NCBI GenBank assembly: GCA_963712815.1
Contig: CAVQJL010000014.1
Coordinates: 52,819-116,818 of the forward strand
DNA from: RPQJ01 sp963712815
GTDB taxonomy: Bacteria > Pseudomonadota > Gammaproteobacteria > Steroidobacterales > Steroidobacteraceae
DNA: 64,000 nt
Direction: 5' to 3'
The notes below the pieces were generated by a model. The model had not been told where the DNA came from. It saw only the letters and a program-made list of their open reading frames with translations, and searched no databases. This document shows positions 29,082 to 38,120 of the stretch, piece after piece; position 1 is the first letter of the stretch; each line of letters begins with the position of its first letter. Both the position numbers and the translations under genes were made by a program.

Positions 29082-30194
29082 TCAGCCCATGTCCTTCAGG
29101 TGCTCGAAGCGCTGCTTGTTGGTCGACCGCTCGTAGGCTGCGCGGCCAGTGACCACGCCCTTGTCGAGCAGGTCCTGGATCGCGGAATCCATGGTGCGCA
29201 TGCCGTGCTGCGCGCCGCTCTGCATGGTGTTCTCGAGCTGGTCGAGCTTGCCCTGGCGGATCAGGTTGGAGACCGCCGGCGTGTTGATGAGGATCTCGAG
29301 CGCCGCCACGCGCCCGCGCCGGTCGGCGCGCGGGATGAGCTGCTGGGAGATCACGCCGCGCAGCGAGGTGGAGAGCATGGTACGCACGTGCGCCTGCTTG
29401 TCGGCGGGGAAGGCGTTGACGATGCGGTCCACCGTGGCCGAGGCGCCGTTGGTGTGCAGCGTGCCCATGACCAGGATGCCCATCTCCGCGGCCGTGACCG
29501 CGATGCCCATGGTCTCGAGGTCGCGCAGCTCGCCGACCAGCACGACGTCCGGGTCCTCGCGCAGCGCGGAATGCAGGGCGTCGGCGAAGCTCGGGCTGTG
29601 TGCGCCGACCTCGCGCTGGCTAACCAGGCAGTTGCGACGCGGGTGCACGAACTCGATGGGATCCTCGATCGTGAGGATGTGGCCCTTCACCCGCGCGTTG
29701 ATGTCGTCGATCATCGCCGCGAGCGTCGTGGACTTGCCGGAGCCGGTCTTGCCGGTGACCAGGATCAGGCCGTTGTTGATGCGGCACAGGCTGCGCACTG
29801 CCTCCGGCATGTTGAGCTCGTCCAGCGTGAGCGCCTTCGACGGGATCGCGCGGAACACGCCGCCGAGTCCGCCGATGTGCCGGAACACGTTGACGCGGAA
29901 GCGCGACACGCCGGGGATGGTGTAGGCGAAGTCCGCCCCGTCCTTTTCCTCGAGCCGGGTCACCGCCTGCCGCGGCATGATCTCGACGAGCATCTCGCGG
30001 GTCAGGTCCTGGCCGAGCGGCTCCTCGCGAAGCGTCTGCAGCTCGCCGTAGACGCGCACGCGGGGCGGGTCGCCCGCGACCAGGTGCAGGTCCGAGCCGC
30101 CCTTGGCGAGTACCTCGCGCAGCAGCCCGTCGATGCGCCGCACCGGGTGCGGGGCAGTCCCGGTGGCGGCGATCTGGCTGCCCTCGGTGCTCAC
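29082..30194 (-). CDS. PilT-family type IV pilus ATPase, paralogue 1
   Basis: A 370-residue secretion-superfamily ATPase. Walker A is GKTGSGKS (148-155); the Asp box LTIEDPIEF, the Walker B block DVVLVGELRD and the His box GTLHTNGASATVDRI are intact. PilT/PilU hexamers retract type IV pili from the inner face of the inner membrane. The PilT C-terminal AIRNLIRE signature appears as AVSNLIRQ. The start is GTG at 30194, overlapping the stop of the preceding PilT-like gene. With that gene and the HEAT-kinase it forms a three-gene unit; no other pilus genes are in the window. Confidence 0.9.
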   Translation of the reverse strand: MSTEGSQIAATGTAPHPVRRIDGLLREVLAKGGSDLHLVAGDPPRVRVYGELQTLREEPLGQDLTREMLVEIMPRQAVTRLEEKDGADFAYTIPGVSRFRVNVFRHIGGLGGVFRAIPSKALTLDELNMPEAVRSLCRINNGLILVTGKTGSGKSTTLAAMIDDINARVKGHILTIEDPIEFVHPRRNCLVSQREVGAHSPSFADALHSALREDPDVVLVGELRDLETMGIAVTAAEMGILVMGTLHTNGASATVDRIVNAFPADKQAHVRTMLSTSLRGVISQQLIPRADRRGRVAALEILINTPAVSNLIRQGKLDQLENTMQSGAQHGMRTMDSAIQDLLDKGVVTGRAAYERSTNKQRFEHLKDMG

Positions 30195-31294
30195 GGCGCG
30201 AGCCCCTGCGTGACGTCGGCCTTCAGGATGAGCGTGCCGTCGGGCACGAAGCGCGTGAACGGCCGCTTGTCGAGCGCATAGTTGAACGCGTCCTCGGGAT
30301 CCACCTCGCGCGCCTGGATGGCGGCGAGCAGTGCCTGGTCCATGGTCTGCATGCCCGCGTCCCGGCCGGTCTGCAGCTGGGAAGGGAGCATGTGGGTCTG
30401 GTCGGTCATGATCAGCTTGCCGATGGCGCGGTTCATCACCATGACCTCGCACACGGCGCGCCGGGCGCGCAGGTCGGGCGTCCGCACCAGCACCTGGGTC
30501 ACGACGCCGATCAGTCCCTGCGACAGGAAGCTCTTGGTCTGCTCGCGCTCCTCCGAGGGCAGCGCGTCGACCATGCGGTCGATGGTCTTGACGGCGCTGG
30601 TCGTGTGCAGCGTGCCGAGCACGAGGTGCCCGGTCTCCGCGGCCGTCATCGCCCACCGCACGGTGTCCGCGTCGCGCAGCTCGCCCACCAGGATCACGTC
30701 CGGGTCCTCGCGCATCGCGGCGCGCACGCCTTCGGAGAACGACGGCAGGTGGGTGTGCAGCTCGCGCTGGATAACCTGGGACTGGCGGCTGCGGTGCACG
30801 AACTCGATGGGATCCTCGAGGCTGACGATGTTGAGCCGCCGCGTGCGGTTCAGGTGGTCGATCATCGCCGCGAGCGTGGTGGACTTGCCGGTGCCGGTCG
30901 AGCCCGTGACCAGCACCATGCCCTGGTGGAAGTCGCAGAAGCGCTTGACGATGGGCGGCAGGTTGAGCGAGTCGAGGGTCGGGACGTCGCTCGGGATGGT
31001 GCGGAACACCGCCCCGACGCCCGTGTCCTTGCGGAACAGGTTGACGCGAAAGCGCGCGCCGTCGCCGGAGACGTACGAGAAGTCGATGTCGTTGCCGTGG
31101 CGGAACTGCTCCTGCTGCGACGGGCTCAGGATCTCGGTGACGTACCCCTCGAGCTCGGCCTCCCCGAGGTCGCGGAACTTGATCGGCACGAGCTCGCCGT
31201 TCATGCGCAGCATCGGCGGCACCCCGACCGCGAGGTGCACGTCGGAGCAGCCCTGCGAGGCGCCGAGCTTGAGGAACGCGTCTATGCGTGCCAT
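30191..31294 (-). CDS. PilT/PilU-family type IV pilus ATPase, paralogue 2
   Basis: A 367-residue homologue of the next gene. Walker A is GSTGTGKS (131-138); VSLEDPIEF, DVILVGELRD and GTLHTTSAVKTIDRM are intact. The region matching the PilT AIRNLIRE motif reads AIGKLIMT, so it may be a PilU-like accessory or a PilT specialised for another machine. It begins 7 bp downstream of the HEAT-repeat kinase gene and overlaps the second ATPase by 4 nt, implying coordinated translation. Confidence 0.9.
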   Translation of the reverse strand: MARIDAFLKLGASQGCSDVHLAVGVPPMLRMNGELVPIKFRDLGEAELEGYVTEILSPSQQEQFRHGNDIDFSYVSGDGARFRVNLFRKDTGVGAVFRTIPSDVPTLDSLNLPPIVKRFCDFHQGMVLVTGSTGTGKSTTLAAMIDHLNRTRRLNIVSLEDPIEFVHRSRQSQVIQRELHTHLPSFSEGVRAAMREDPDVILVGELRDADTVRWAMTAAETGHLVLGTLHTTSAVKTIDRMVDALPSEEREQTKSFLSQGLIGVVTQVLVRTPDLRARRAVCEVMVMNRAIGKLIMTDQTHMLPSQLQTGRDAGMQTMDQALLAAIQAREVDPEDAFNYALDKRPFTRFVPDGTLILKADVTQGLAP

Positions 31295-31301
31295 GGCAGG
31301 C

Positions 31302-33710
31302 TCACGGGTACTTCTCCAGCGCGGCGCGCAGCTCGTCCATGCTCTGGAAGCGGCGCGCCTTGTCCACGGACATCGCCTTGACCACGATCTCCGACAAGCC
31401 GGGCGGGATCGCCGGGTTGGCCTCGATCGGCGGCCGGGCCTTGCCCTGCACGTGCTGGTACATCACGGCCATGTGGTCGCCGCGGTGGTAGGGCGGCTCG
31501 CCGGTCAGCATCTCGTACAGGATCACGCCGAGGCTGTAGATGTCGGCCCGCTCGTCCACCTTCTTGCCGAGGATCTGCTCCGGCGCCATGTACTTCGGCG
31601 AGCCGATCACGTAGCCGGTCTTGGTGAGCTGCGTGTCGCCCTGGTGCTGCGCGGCGGCGACGCCGAAGTCCACGACCTTGACGAGGCCTTCGTCGTTGAT
31701 CAGCACGTTGGCGGGCTTGAGGTCGCGGTGGATGATTCCGGACTGGTGCGCGACCGACATGCCGGTGGCGATGTCCGAGGCGTAGCGGACCGCCTTGTCG
31801 ATCGGCAGCGGCTTGTCGTTCACCTCGTGACCGAGCGTGTGCGAGGGGAAGTACTCCATCGAGATCGCGTAGTTGCCGCGGATGAACAGGAAGTCGTAGA
31901 TGCGGATGACATTGCGGTGCGTGATCTTGCGCGAGTAACGCAGCTCGTGAACGAACCGCTTGAGCATCTCCTCGTCCTGCGAGACGTTCGGGTTGAGGAA
32001 TTTGAGCACCAACCGCTCGTCGACGACCTTGTCCTCCATCAGCAGCACCGTTCCGAAGGCGCCCTTGCCGATCTTCTGAACGTACGTGTAACGGCCCTCG
32101 AGCACGTCGCCGATCTGCATCGTCGAGATGTCCAGCCGCTGCTGCTCGCGCGACTGGCGCAGCATGCCGTCGAGCTCGGCACGCTCCGCGAGCAGCAGCG
32201 TGCGGGCGGTCTCCGCCGAGCGCGCCGGCACCGCCTGCGTCCGGCTGGTGCTGGCGAACACCGGCGCCGTGCCGGCGGCGAACCGGCTGCCGAGGTCCTC
32301 CGCCGCCCGCAGCGCGGCGTGGCACACGGTGGGGTCCGGCGCGGTCGCCCCGAGTTCCTCGAGCCGCGCGCGCACCGCTTCCGACGTCCGGTCGTCCACC
32401 AGGCGCGTCAGGGCGCCGATCGCCTCCACGCGCACTTCCTTCGACGCATGGTCGAGCAGCGGCAGCAGGCGGTTGACCTGCGCGGGGCCGCCAACCTTGC
32501 CGATCGCGCGCACGACGGTGGGCAGCGATCGCTCGTCGCCCGCATCGAGCATGCCGAGCAGCGCCGGCAGCGCGGTCGGGCTGCCGATCTCCGCGAGCGC
32601 ATCCACGGCCCGTTCGCGCACCCACCAGTCCGGATCCTTCGTCGCCTCGATGAGGAACCGGATGGCGCGCTCGTCCTTGGTCTGGTTGAGGATCTCGATC
32701 GCCGCGCGGCGCACGTCCTCGTCCTCGTCGCGGATCAGCTCGAGCGCAGCGTCGATGACGCGCGGCCCGCCGATCTTCGCGAGCGCGTCGGCGGCGCGGC
32801 TGCGCACCCACCAGTCGTCGTCCTTGATCGACTGCAGCAGGAAGCGCACGTGCTGCGGCGTGCCAATCTCGTTGAGCACCTCCACGGCCGCCCGGCGGGC
32901 GCTCTCGTTCTCGTCGCGCAGCACCCCGGCGAGGTGCTGGATCGTGTCCGGATGGTTGACCCGGACAATCGCATCGATGGCCTTCTGCTGCGTCTCGACG
33001 TCCGGGTCGCGCAGCACCTCGCACAGCAGGGCGGGATCCACGCTGCCGCCGAGCCGGGCGAGTGCGTTCAGCACGGCCTGGCGGATGAACTTGTTGCCGT
33101 CCTTGAGCTGGGCCTGCAGCGCACGGGCGACCTCCGGCCGGTCGAAGCGCGCGAGGATGCTGATGATGTGAGTGCGCGCGACCGGGTCCTTGCCCTCGAG
33201 ACGGCTCAGCAGCTCCGGCAGGAGGCTCGCGTCCGCGATCTCGGACACCATGCGGAACAGCGCGGCCTTTTCCGCGGCTTCCTGGCCGTAGGCGTGCTTG
33301 AGGATCTCGCGCGCGTTCAGTCGCGACTTCTGCGCCGCGATCACCGATACCAGCGGGCCCTTGGGAACGGCCGGGTCGTCCAGCATGGCGAGCAGCAGGT
33401 GCGGGTTGTAGTCGCGGCCGCTCGCGAGCGCCGCGGTCACCGCGGCGACGGTGCGCTGGTTGCCGTCCACCAGCCCCGCCACCACTGCCGGCAGGGATTT
33501 GTTGTCGAGCAGCGCGCTCAGCACGGCGACGAAGCCCGCGGTTTCCTGATTGTCGGCACTTGCCAGCGCGTCGATGATGCGCGGTATGGCCGAAGGACCG
33601 AGTGCGGCAAGCTTCTCGAAGGACCGGACCGCCTCCGGGGCATCCGGGCTGCCCGCCGCCCTGATGGCGGCGATGAGTCGCTCGGCACGCAGGTTGGTGA
33701 TGAAACTCAT
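31302..33710 (-). CDS. HEAT-repeat Ser/Thr protein kinase
   Basis: An 802-residue soluble fusion. Residues about 1-470 are HEAT repeats, several with the near-repeated blocks DDDWWVRSRAADALAKIG and DPDWWVRERAVDALAEIG; residues about 535-800 are a Hanks-type kinase. Kinase motifs are complete: glycine loop IGKGAFGTV, Lys570 in LVLKFLN, HRDLKPAN with catalytic Asp663, DFG Asp681 and YMAPE. No membrane segment is seen. It leads an operon with two PilT-family ATPases, suggesting phosphorylation or scaffolding of the pilus retraction motor; that link is inference from context. ATG at 33710 is preferred, since upstream in-frame sequence is low-complexity. Confidence 0.92.
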   Translation of the reverse strand: MSFITNLRAERLIAAIRAAGSPDAPEAVRSFEKLAALGPSAIPRIIDALASADNQETAGFVAVLSALLDNKSLPAVVAGLVDGNQRTVAAVTAALASGRDYNPHLLLAMLDDPAVPKGPLVSVIAAQKSRLNAREILKHAYGQEAAEKAALFRMVSEIADASLLPELLSRLEGKDPVARTHIISILARFDRPEVARALQAQLKDGNKFIRQAVLNALARLGGSVDPALLCEVLRDPDVETQQKAIDAIVRVNHPDTIQHLAGVLRDENESARRAAVEVLNEIGTPQHVRFLLQSIKDDDWWVRSRAADALAKIGGPRVIDAALELIRDEDEDVRRAAIEILNQTKDERAIRFLIEATKDPDWWVRERAVDALAEIGSPTALPALLGMLDAGDERSLPTVVRAIGKVGGPAQVNRLLPLLDHASKEVRVEAIGALTRLVDDRTSEAVRARLEELGATAPDPTVCHAALRAAEDLGSRFAAGTAPVFASTSRTQAVPARSAETARTLLLAERAELDGMLRQSREQQRLDISTMQIGDVLEGRYTYVQKIGKGAFGTVLLMEDKVVDERLVLKFLNPNVSQDEEMLKRFVHELRYSRKITHRNVIRIYDFLFIRGNYAISMEYFPSHTLGHEVNDKPLPIDKAVRYASDIATGMSVAHQSGIIHRDLKPANVLINDEGLVKVVDFGVAAAQHQGDTQLTKTGYVIGSPKYMAPEQILGKKVDERADIYSLGVILYEMLTGEPPYHRGDHMAVMYQHVQGKARPPIEANPAIPPGLSEIVVKAMSVDKARRFQSMDELRAALEKYP

Positions 33711-33859
33711 GGAGGCGAGGTGGCTACCTTCCGCGGGCGGGTCCGGCGGGGTCAGCGCGCGCGGCTTGCGGCAGCGAGCCCGGGCGGGTCGCAAGTATGC
33801 CATGGTGCCGGCGGCGCACCGGGCGCCGTCGTGGCCGCGAGGCCCTCGGACAATTCCGC

Positions 33860-33865
33860 TACAAT
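33860..33865 (+). promoter_or_regulatory. Candidate -10 element for mrp
   Basis: TACAAT at 33860-33865 matches 5 of 6 consensus bases, 51 bp before the mrp ATG in the 206-bp divergent gap with the kinase gene. No good -35 is visible at the right spacing. Nothing else recognisable lies in this gap. Confidence 0.35.
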
Positions 33866-33916
33866 CCGCCGTCCTCGGCCCATGCCGTTCTCCCACCTTC
33901 ATTGCGATTTCCAGCC

Positions 33917-35002
33917 ATGACAGACGATCGCGTCAGCGAAGCCCGCCGTGTGGTCGGGAATTATGTCGAACCATTCCTCGGGATGCCTCTTTCGGAGGCC
34001 AAAGCTGTGACATCCGTCCGGTCCGAGGGCGGATCGACCGTGGTCGAGGTCGAACTGGGCTTCCCGGCCCGGCGTTACGGCCCCGAGCTCGCGGCCGGCC
34101 TCGAGCGCCTGCTGTCGGCCCAGCCCGGTGCCGGCCCGGTCCGCGTGAACGTCGGCTGGCGGGTCGCGCCGCAGGCAGTCCAGGGAGGATTGACGCCGCT
34201 GCCGGGCATCAGCAACGTGATCGCGGTGGCCTCCGGCAAGGGTGGCGTCGGCAAGTCGACCACGGCGGCCAACCTGGCGCTGGCGCTGGCGCTCGAAGGC
34301 GCACGGGTCGGCCTGCTGGATGCCGACATCTACGGACCGAGCCAGCCGCGCATGATGGGACTGCAGGGCGAGCGCCCGGTGTCGCGCGACGGCCGGAGGA
34401 TCGAGCCCCTCGAGGCGCACGGCGTGAAGGTGATTTCCATCGGCTTCCTCATCGAGGAGGAGCAGCCGATGGTCTGGCGCGGCCCGATGGTCACGCAGGC
34501 GCTGACGCAGCTGCTCTCCGACACCAACTGGGGCGAACTCGACTACCTGATCGTGGACATGCCGCCCGGCACGGGCGACATCCAGCTCACGCTGTCGCAG
34601 CGCGTGCCGGTCAGCGGCGCGGTGATCGTCACGACGCCGCAGGACATCGCGCTGCTCGACGCCCGCAAGGGGTTGCGCATGTTCCAGAAGGTCGCCATCC
34701 CCGTGCTCGGTGTCATCGAGAACATGAGCACGCACGTCTGCTCGAAGTGCGGCCACGAGGAGCCGATCTTCGGCGCCGGCGGTGGGGCGCGCATGGCGGA
34801 GCAGTATGGCGTGCCGCTGCTTGGCCAGTTGCCGCTCGACATCCGCATCCGCGAGGAGACCGACGCCGGGCGGCCCACGGTCGTGGCCGATCCGGACGGC
34901 CCCGCAGGCCGTGCGTACTTCGACGCCGCCCGCCGCACGGCCGCCCGCCTGTCGGTCGCAGGTGCCGCGGCGGGACCGAGCATCACCGTCGAGGACACCT
35001 GA
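33917..35002 (+). CDS. mrp: Mrp/ApbC iron-sulfur cluster carrier ATPase
   Basis: A 361-residue P-loop NTPase that carries [4Fe-4S] clusters to apoproteins. An N-terminal MIP18-like domain (about 1-90) precedes the deviant Walker A GKGGVGKS at 107-114; the cluster-binding CSKC is at 275-278. Length matches E. coli Mrp (369). The ATG at 33917 is chosen from homology. dcd follows 2 bp after the stop; mrp-dcd adjacency is common in gammaproteobacteria, where metG is often the divergent partner. Confidence 0.96.
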   Translation: MTDDRVSEARRVVGNYVEPFLGMPLSEAKAVTSVRSEGGSTVVEVELGFPARRYGPELAAGLERLLSAQPGAGPVRVNVGWRVAPQAVQGGLTPLPGISNVIAVASGKGGVGKSTTAANLALALALEGARVGLLDADIYGPSQPRMMGLQGERPVSRDGRRIEPLEAHGVKVISIGFLIEEEQPMVWRGPMVTQALTQLLSDTNWGELDYLIVDMPPGTGDIQLTLSQRVPVSGAVIVTTPQDIALLDARKGLRMFQKVAIPVLGVIENMSTHVCSKCGHEEPIFGAGGGARMAEQYGVPLLGQLPLDIRIREETDAGRPTVVADPDGPAGRAYFDAARRTAARLSVAGAAAGPSITVEDT

Positions 35003-35004
35003 AC

Positions 35005-35571
35005 GTGAGCATCAAGTCCGACCGCTGGATCCGCCGCATGGCCGAGGGCCACGGCATGATCGACCCGTTCGAGCCCGGCCAGGTGCGCACCGTGGACGGC
35101 CAGCGGATCGTCTCCTACGGCACTTCGAGCTACGGCTACGACGTGCGCTGCGCCGCCGAGTTCAAGATCTTCACGAACATCAACTCGACGATCGTCGATC
35201 CCAAGGACTTCGATCCGGATTCCTTCGTGGACTTTGGCGGCGAGGTCTGCATCATCCCGCCGAACTCGTTCGCGCTGGCCCGCACCGTGGAGTACTTTCG
35301 CATCCCGCGCAACGTGCTCACCGTCTGCCTCGGCAAGTCCACCTACGCGCGCTGCGGGATCATCGTCAACGTGACGCCGCTCGAGCCCGAGTGGGAGGGG
35401 CACGTGACGCTCGAGTTCTCGAACACGACGACGCTGCCGGCCAAGATCTACGCCAACGAGGGCGTCGCGCAGATGCTGTTCTTCGAGTCGGACGAGGTCT
35501 GCGAGGTGTCCTACCGAGACCGTGGCGGCAAGTACATGGGGCAGAAGGGCGTCACGCTGCCGAAGGCGTGA
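35005..35571 (+). CDS. dcd: dCTP deaminase
   Basis: A 188-residue trimeric enzyme making dUTP from dCTP for thymidylate synthesis. The conserved CLGKSTYARCGI and TPLEPEWEGHVTLEFSN blocks hold the triphosphate-binding and catalytic Glu residues, and GVAQMLFFE is near the C terminus. E. coli Dcd is 193 aa. Start is GTG at 35005, 2 bp after mrp. It converges with the DUF3108 gene 7 bp away. Confidence 0.96.
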   Translation: MSIKSDRWIRRMAEGHGMIDPFEPGQVRTVDGQRIVSYGTSSYGYDVRCAAEFKIFTNINSTIVDPKDFDPDSFVDFGGEVCIIPPNSFALARTVEYFRIPRNVLTVCLGKSTYARCGIIVNVTPLEPEWEGHVTLEFSNTTTLPAKIYANEGVAQMLFFESDEVCEVSYRDRGGKYMGQKGVTLPKA

Positions 35572-35578
35572 CGGCGAG

Positions 35579-36340
35579 CTAGAGCCGCTCGAGGCTCACG
35601 AGCTTGAGCTGGGTCTCCAGCTGGCCCTTGCGGAACTGCACGGCCTGGACCGGTACGAAGCCGAGCGACGGGGCGTGCCAGACCTTGACGACGCGGTCCG
35701 AGCCGTCGCGCTGGTTCGCCCAGACGACCGTGTCGAACTGGCCGAGCGGGGTGACCACGGTGGCGCGACCCTCGCTCCAGTAGCGGTATTCACGCAGCCG
35801 CTTGCCCATCAGGATGGTGAAGCCCTTGGGTTCGCGGCCGGCCAGCAATTCGACGAGCATCGCGGCCTGAACCGAAGCCGTGTCCTGCGTGCCCGGGGCG
35901 ACGGGCAGGTCGAAGGGTTCGCCCTGGGCCTGGCCCGCGACGCGGCCGGCGTCCCAGTCGAATGAGAAGCGCACGTCTTTCGAGAGGTCGGACTTGCCGT
36001 CGTCGAAGTGGAAGCTGAGCGGCCGCACCCCCGCGGGCGTCACTTCCATGGTCCCGCGCTCCCGCGCCTGCGGGCTCACCGCGATGCGGCCGAGCAGGTT
36101 GGGGTAGGCGCGCGTCTCGTAGATCCACTGTCCCGGCCGCTCGCCACGGCGCAGGCTGTTCTCGATCTGGCCGCCGCTGATGCCGCGAAACGTCGCCTGG
36201 AAGCGGACCTTGTACGGCTGCAGCCCGGCGTGCTCCGCTTCCTTTGCGAGCGCGTGCGGGGCGGGCCCGGCGAGCAGCGCCGCGCCGGCCAGCAGCGCGA
36301 GCGCGCGGCGCCAATGGCGCCGGTCAGGCGGCGACTTCAT
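35579..36340 (-). CDS. DUF3108 exported protein
   Basis: A 253-residue protein with a basic, hydrophobic signal peptide ending near ALAKEAEH (about residue 33), so probably periplasmic. YKVRFQATFRGISGG and the beta-rich remainder fit DUF3108, a family of unknown function often next to purN/purM. Its start overlaps the end of purN by 17 nt, so it is likely the third gene of purM-purN-DUF3108. Confidence 0.85.
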   Translation of the reverse strand: MKSPPDRRHWRRALALLAGAALLAGPAPHALAKEAEHAGLQPYKVRFQATFRGISGGQIENSLRRGERPGQWIYETRAYPNLLGRIAVSPQARERGTMEVTPAGVRPLSFHFDDGKSDLSKDVRFSFDWDAGRVAGQAQGEPFDLPVAPGTQDTASVQAAMLVELLAGREPKGFTILMGKRLREYRYWSEGRATVVTPLGQFDTVVWANQRDGSDRVVKVWHAPSLGFVPVQAVQFRKGQLETQLKLVSLERL

Positions 36341-36998
36341 CGTGAGCCTCCCGCACCAGCGGTGCCTCGAGTTCCCGCCCGTCGAGCAGTACGCGCCCGT
36401 CGTGGCACGCGAGCCGGCCGGCGGCGAACCAGCCGATGCACTCCGGGTAGATGCGATGTTCCTGCGCGAGCACGCGGGCGGCCAGTCGGGCCTCGTCGTC
36501 GTCGTCCCGGACGGGGACGCGTGCCTGTAGGACCACCGGGCCGCCGTCGAGTTCGCGCGTCACGAAATGCACGCTGGCACCGTGCACCCGGTCGCCGGCC
36601 TCGAGCGCCCGGCGATGCGTGTGCAGGCCGCGGTGCTTCGGCAGCAGCGAGGGGTGGATGTTGAGCAGCCGGCCGTCGAAGCGATCGACGAATTCGGCGC
36701 CGAGCACGCGCATGAATCCCGCGAGCACCACGAGCTCGGGCGCATGCCGCTCGATCTCTGCGGCGAGGGCGGCGTCGAAGTCGGCGCGTTGCGGGAACGC
36801 GCGGGCGGGCACGACCGCGGTGCCGAGGCCGGCTGCCACGGCCCAGGCGAGACCGGGCGCATCGGCGCGGTCGCTGATCACGGCGCGGATCTCGACCGGC
36901 AACGTGCCGGCCCTCGCCTGCTCGGCGATGGCGCGCAGGTTGCTGCCGTGGCCCGAGATCAGGACGACGATCGGCAGCCGTCCGGCTGCGCCGTTCAT
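36324..36998 (-). CDS. purN: Phosphoribosylglycinamide formyltransferase
   Basis: A 224-residue enzyme using 10-formyl-THF to formylate GAR in purine synthesis. ISGHGSNLRA is the phosphate-binding loop, and LNIHPSLLPKHRGLHTH contains catalytic Asn and His; the third residue is the Asp in the following strand (HFVTRELDGGPV). The start (36998) overlaps the purM stop as ATGA. Confidence 0.96.
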   Translation of the reverse strand: MNGAAGRLPIVVLISGHGSNLRAIAEQARAGTLPVEIRAVISDRADAPGLAWAVAAGLGTAVVPARAFPQRADFDAALAAEIERHAPELVVLAGFMRVLGAEFVDRFDGRLLNIHPSLLPKHRGLHTHRRALEAGDRVHGASVHFVTRELDGGPVVLQARVPVRDDDDEARLAARVLAQEHRIYPECIGWFAAGRLACHDGRVLLDGRELEAPLVREAHDEVAA

Positions 36999-38029
36999 CG
37001 CTCGATCACGATGCCGTGCGTGCCGGCACGGACCTCGCCCACCACGCTCGCCTGCTCGCCGCAGCGACGCAGGATGGCGATCGCCCGGTCGGCGTCTCCC
37101 GCGGCCACGGTCAGCGTCATGCCGAGACCGCAATTGAAGGTCCGGTGCATCTCGTCGCGCTCGATGCGTCCGGCGTGCTCAAGCCAGTCGAACACGGGTG
37201 GACGAGGCCAGGCGCGCTCCTCGATCACGGCCTCGAGCCCGTCGGGCAGCGTGCGCGGGATGTTGCCCGACGGCCCGCCGCCGGTGATGTGGGCGATGCC
37301 GTGCACGGGCAGCTCGGCCAGGACCGCCAGCACCGATTTCACGTAGATGCGCGTGGGCGTGAGCAGCAGGTCGTAGAGCGGGGTGCCCTCGAGCCTGGTG
37401 TCGGGCGTGGCGCCGCTCGTGGCGAGGAGCCGGCGGATGAGCGAGTAGCCGTTCGAGTGCGGCCCGGAGGAGGCGAGGCCGAGAATCACGTCGCCGGCGC
37501 CGGTCCGGCTGCCGTCGATGATCCGGTCCTTCTCCACCAGCCCGACGCAGAAGCCGGCGAGGTCGTAGTCGTCGCCCTCGTACATGCCGGGCATCTCCGC
37601 AGTCTCGCCGCCGACCAGAGCGCAGCCGGCCTGCAGGCAGCCCTCGACGATGCCCTTGATGACGCGCTCGGCGACGTCCACCTGCAGCCGCCCGGTGGCG
37701 TAGTAGTCGAGGAAGAACAGCGGCTCCGCGCCCTGCACCACGACGTCGTTCGCGCACATGGCGACGAGGTCGATGCCGATCGTGTCGTGGCGGCCGGTCT
37801 CTATGGCGAGCCGCAGCTTGGTGCCGACGCCGTCGGTGCCCGACACCATCACCGGTCGCCGGTAGCGCTCCAGCGGCACCTCCACGAGGGCCCCGAAGCC
37901 GCCCAGCCCCCCGAGCACTTCGGGCCGCATCGAGCGCTTCACGGCAGGCTTGATGCGCTCGACGAGCGCGTCGCCCGCGTCGATGTCCACGCCGGCGTCG
38001 CGATAGGTGGTCGGTCGGATGTCTGGCAT
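36995..38029 (-). CDS. purM: Phosphoribosylformylglycinamidine cyclo-ligase (AIR synthetase)
   Basis: A 344-residue ATP-dependent enzyme closing the imidazole ring. SGTDGVGTKLRLA, CANDVVVQGAEPLFFLDYYA and GGETAEMPGMY are the diagnostic glycine-rich and acidic blocks; ASSGPHSNGYSL and HITGGGPSGNIPRTL follow. It leads purM-purN-DUF3108 and is divergent from the DUF2066 gene with 91 bp between. Confidence 0.97.
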   Translation of the reverse strand: MPDIRPTTYRDAGVDIDAGDALVERIKPAVKRSMRPEVLGGLGGFGALVEVPLERYRRPVMVSGTDGVGTKLRLAIETGRHDTIGIDLVAMCANDVVVQGAEPLFFLDYYATGRLQVDVAERVIKGIVEGCLQAGCALVGGETAEMPGMYEGDDYDLAGFCVGLVEKDRIIDGSRTGAGDVILGLASSGPHSNGYSLIRRLLATSGATPDTRLEGTPLYDLLLTPTRIYVKSVLAVLAELPVHGIAHITGGGPSGNIPRTLPDGLEAVIEERAWPRPPVFDWLEHAGRIERDEMHRTFNCGLGMTLTVAAGDADRAIAILRRCGEQASVVGEVRAGTHGIVIER

Positions 38030-38078
38030 CTGGGTCTCGCGCGGGCCGCTGGCCCAGGGATGGGATTCGGGGCTGTGC

Positions 38079-38085
38079 TATTTTA
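38079..38085. promoter_or_regulatory. Candidate back-to-back -10 for purM and the DUF2066 gene
   Basis: The short A/T run here reads TAAAAT on the minus strand (5 of 6 bases, 51 bp before purM) and TATTTT on the plus strand (4 of 6, 37 bp before DUF2066). No clear -35 or PurR site was seen in the 91-bp gap. Confidence 0.3.
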
Positions 38086-38120
38086 CACGGCGCGTCCCCG
38101 CCGAGCCCGTTCCCCGACCG

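Noticed and set aside
32540..32870. Short near-repeated DNA in the kinase gene (blocks encoding DWWVR...ADALA/IG) as a tandem repeat or CRISPR-like array
   Set aside because: The repeats keep frame and encode HEAT helices with diverged bases; there are no spacers.
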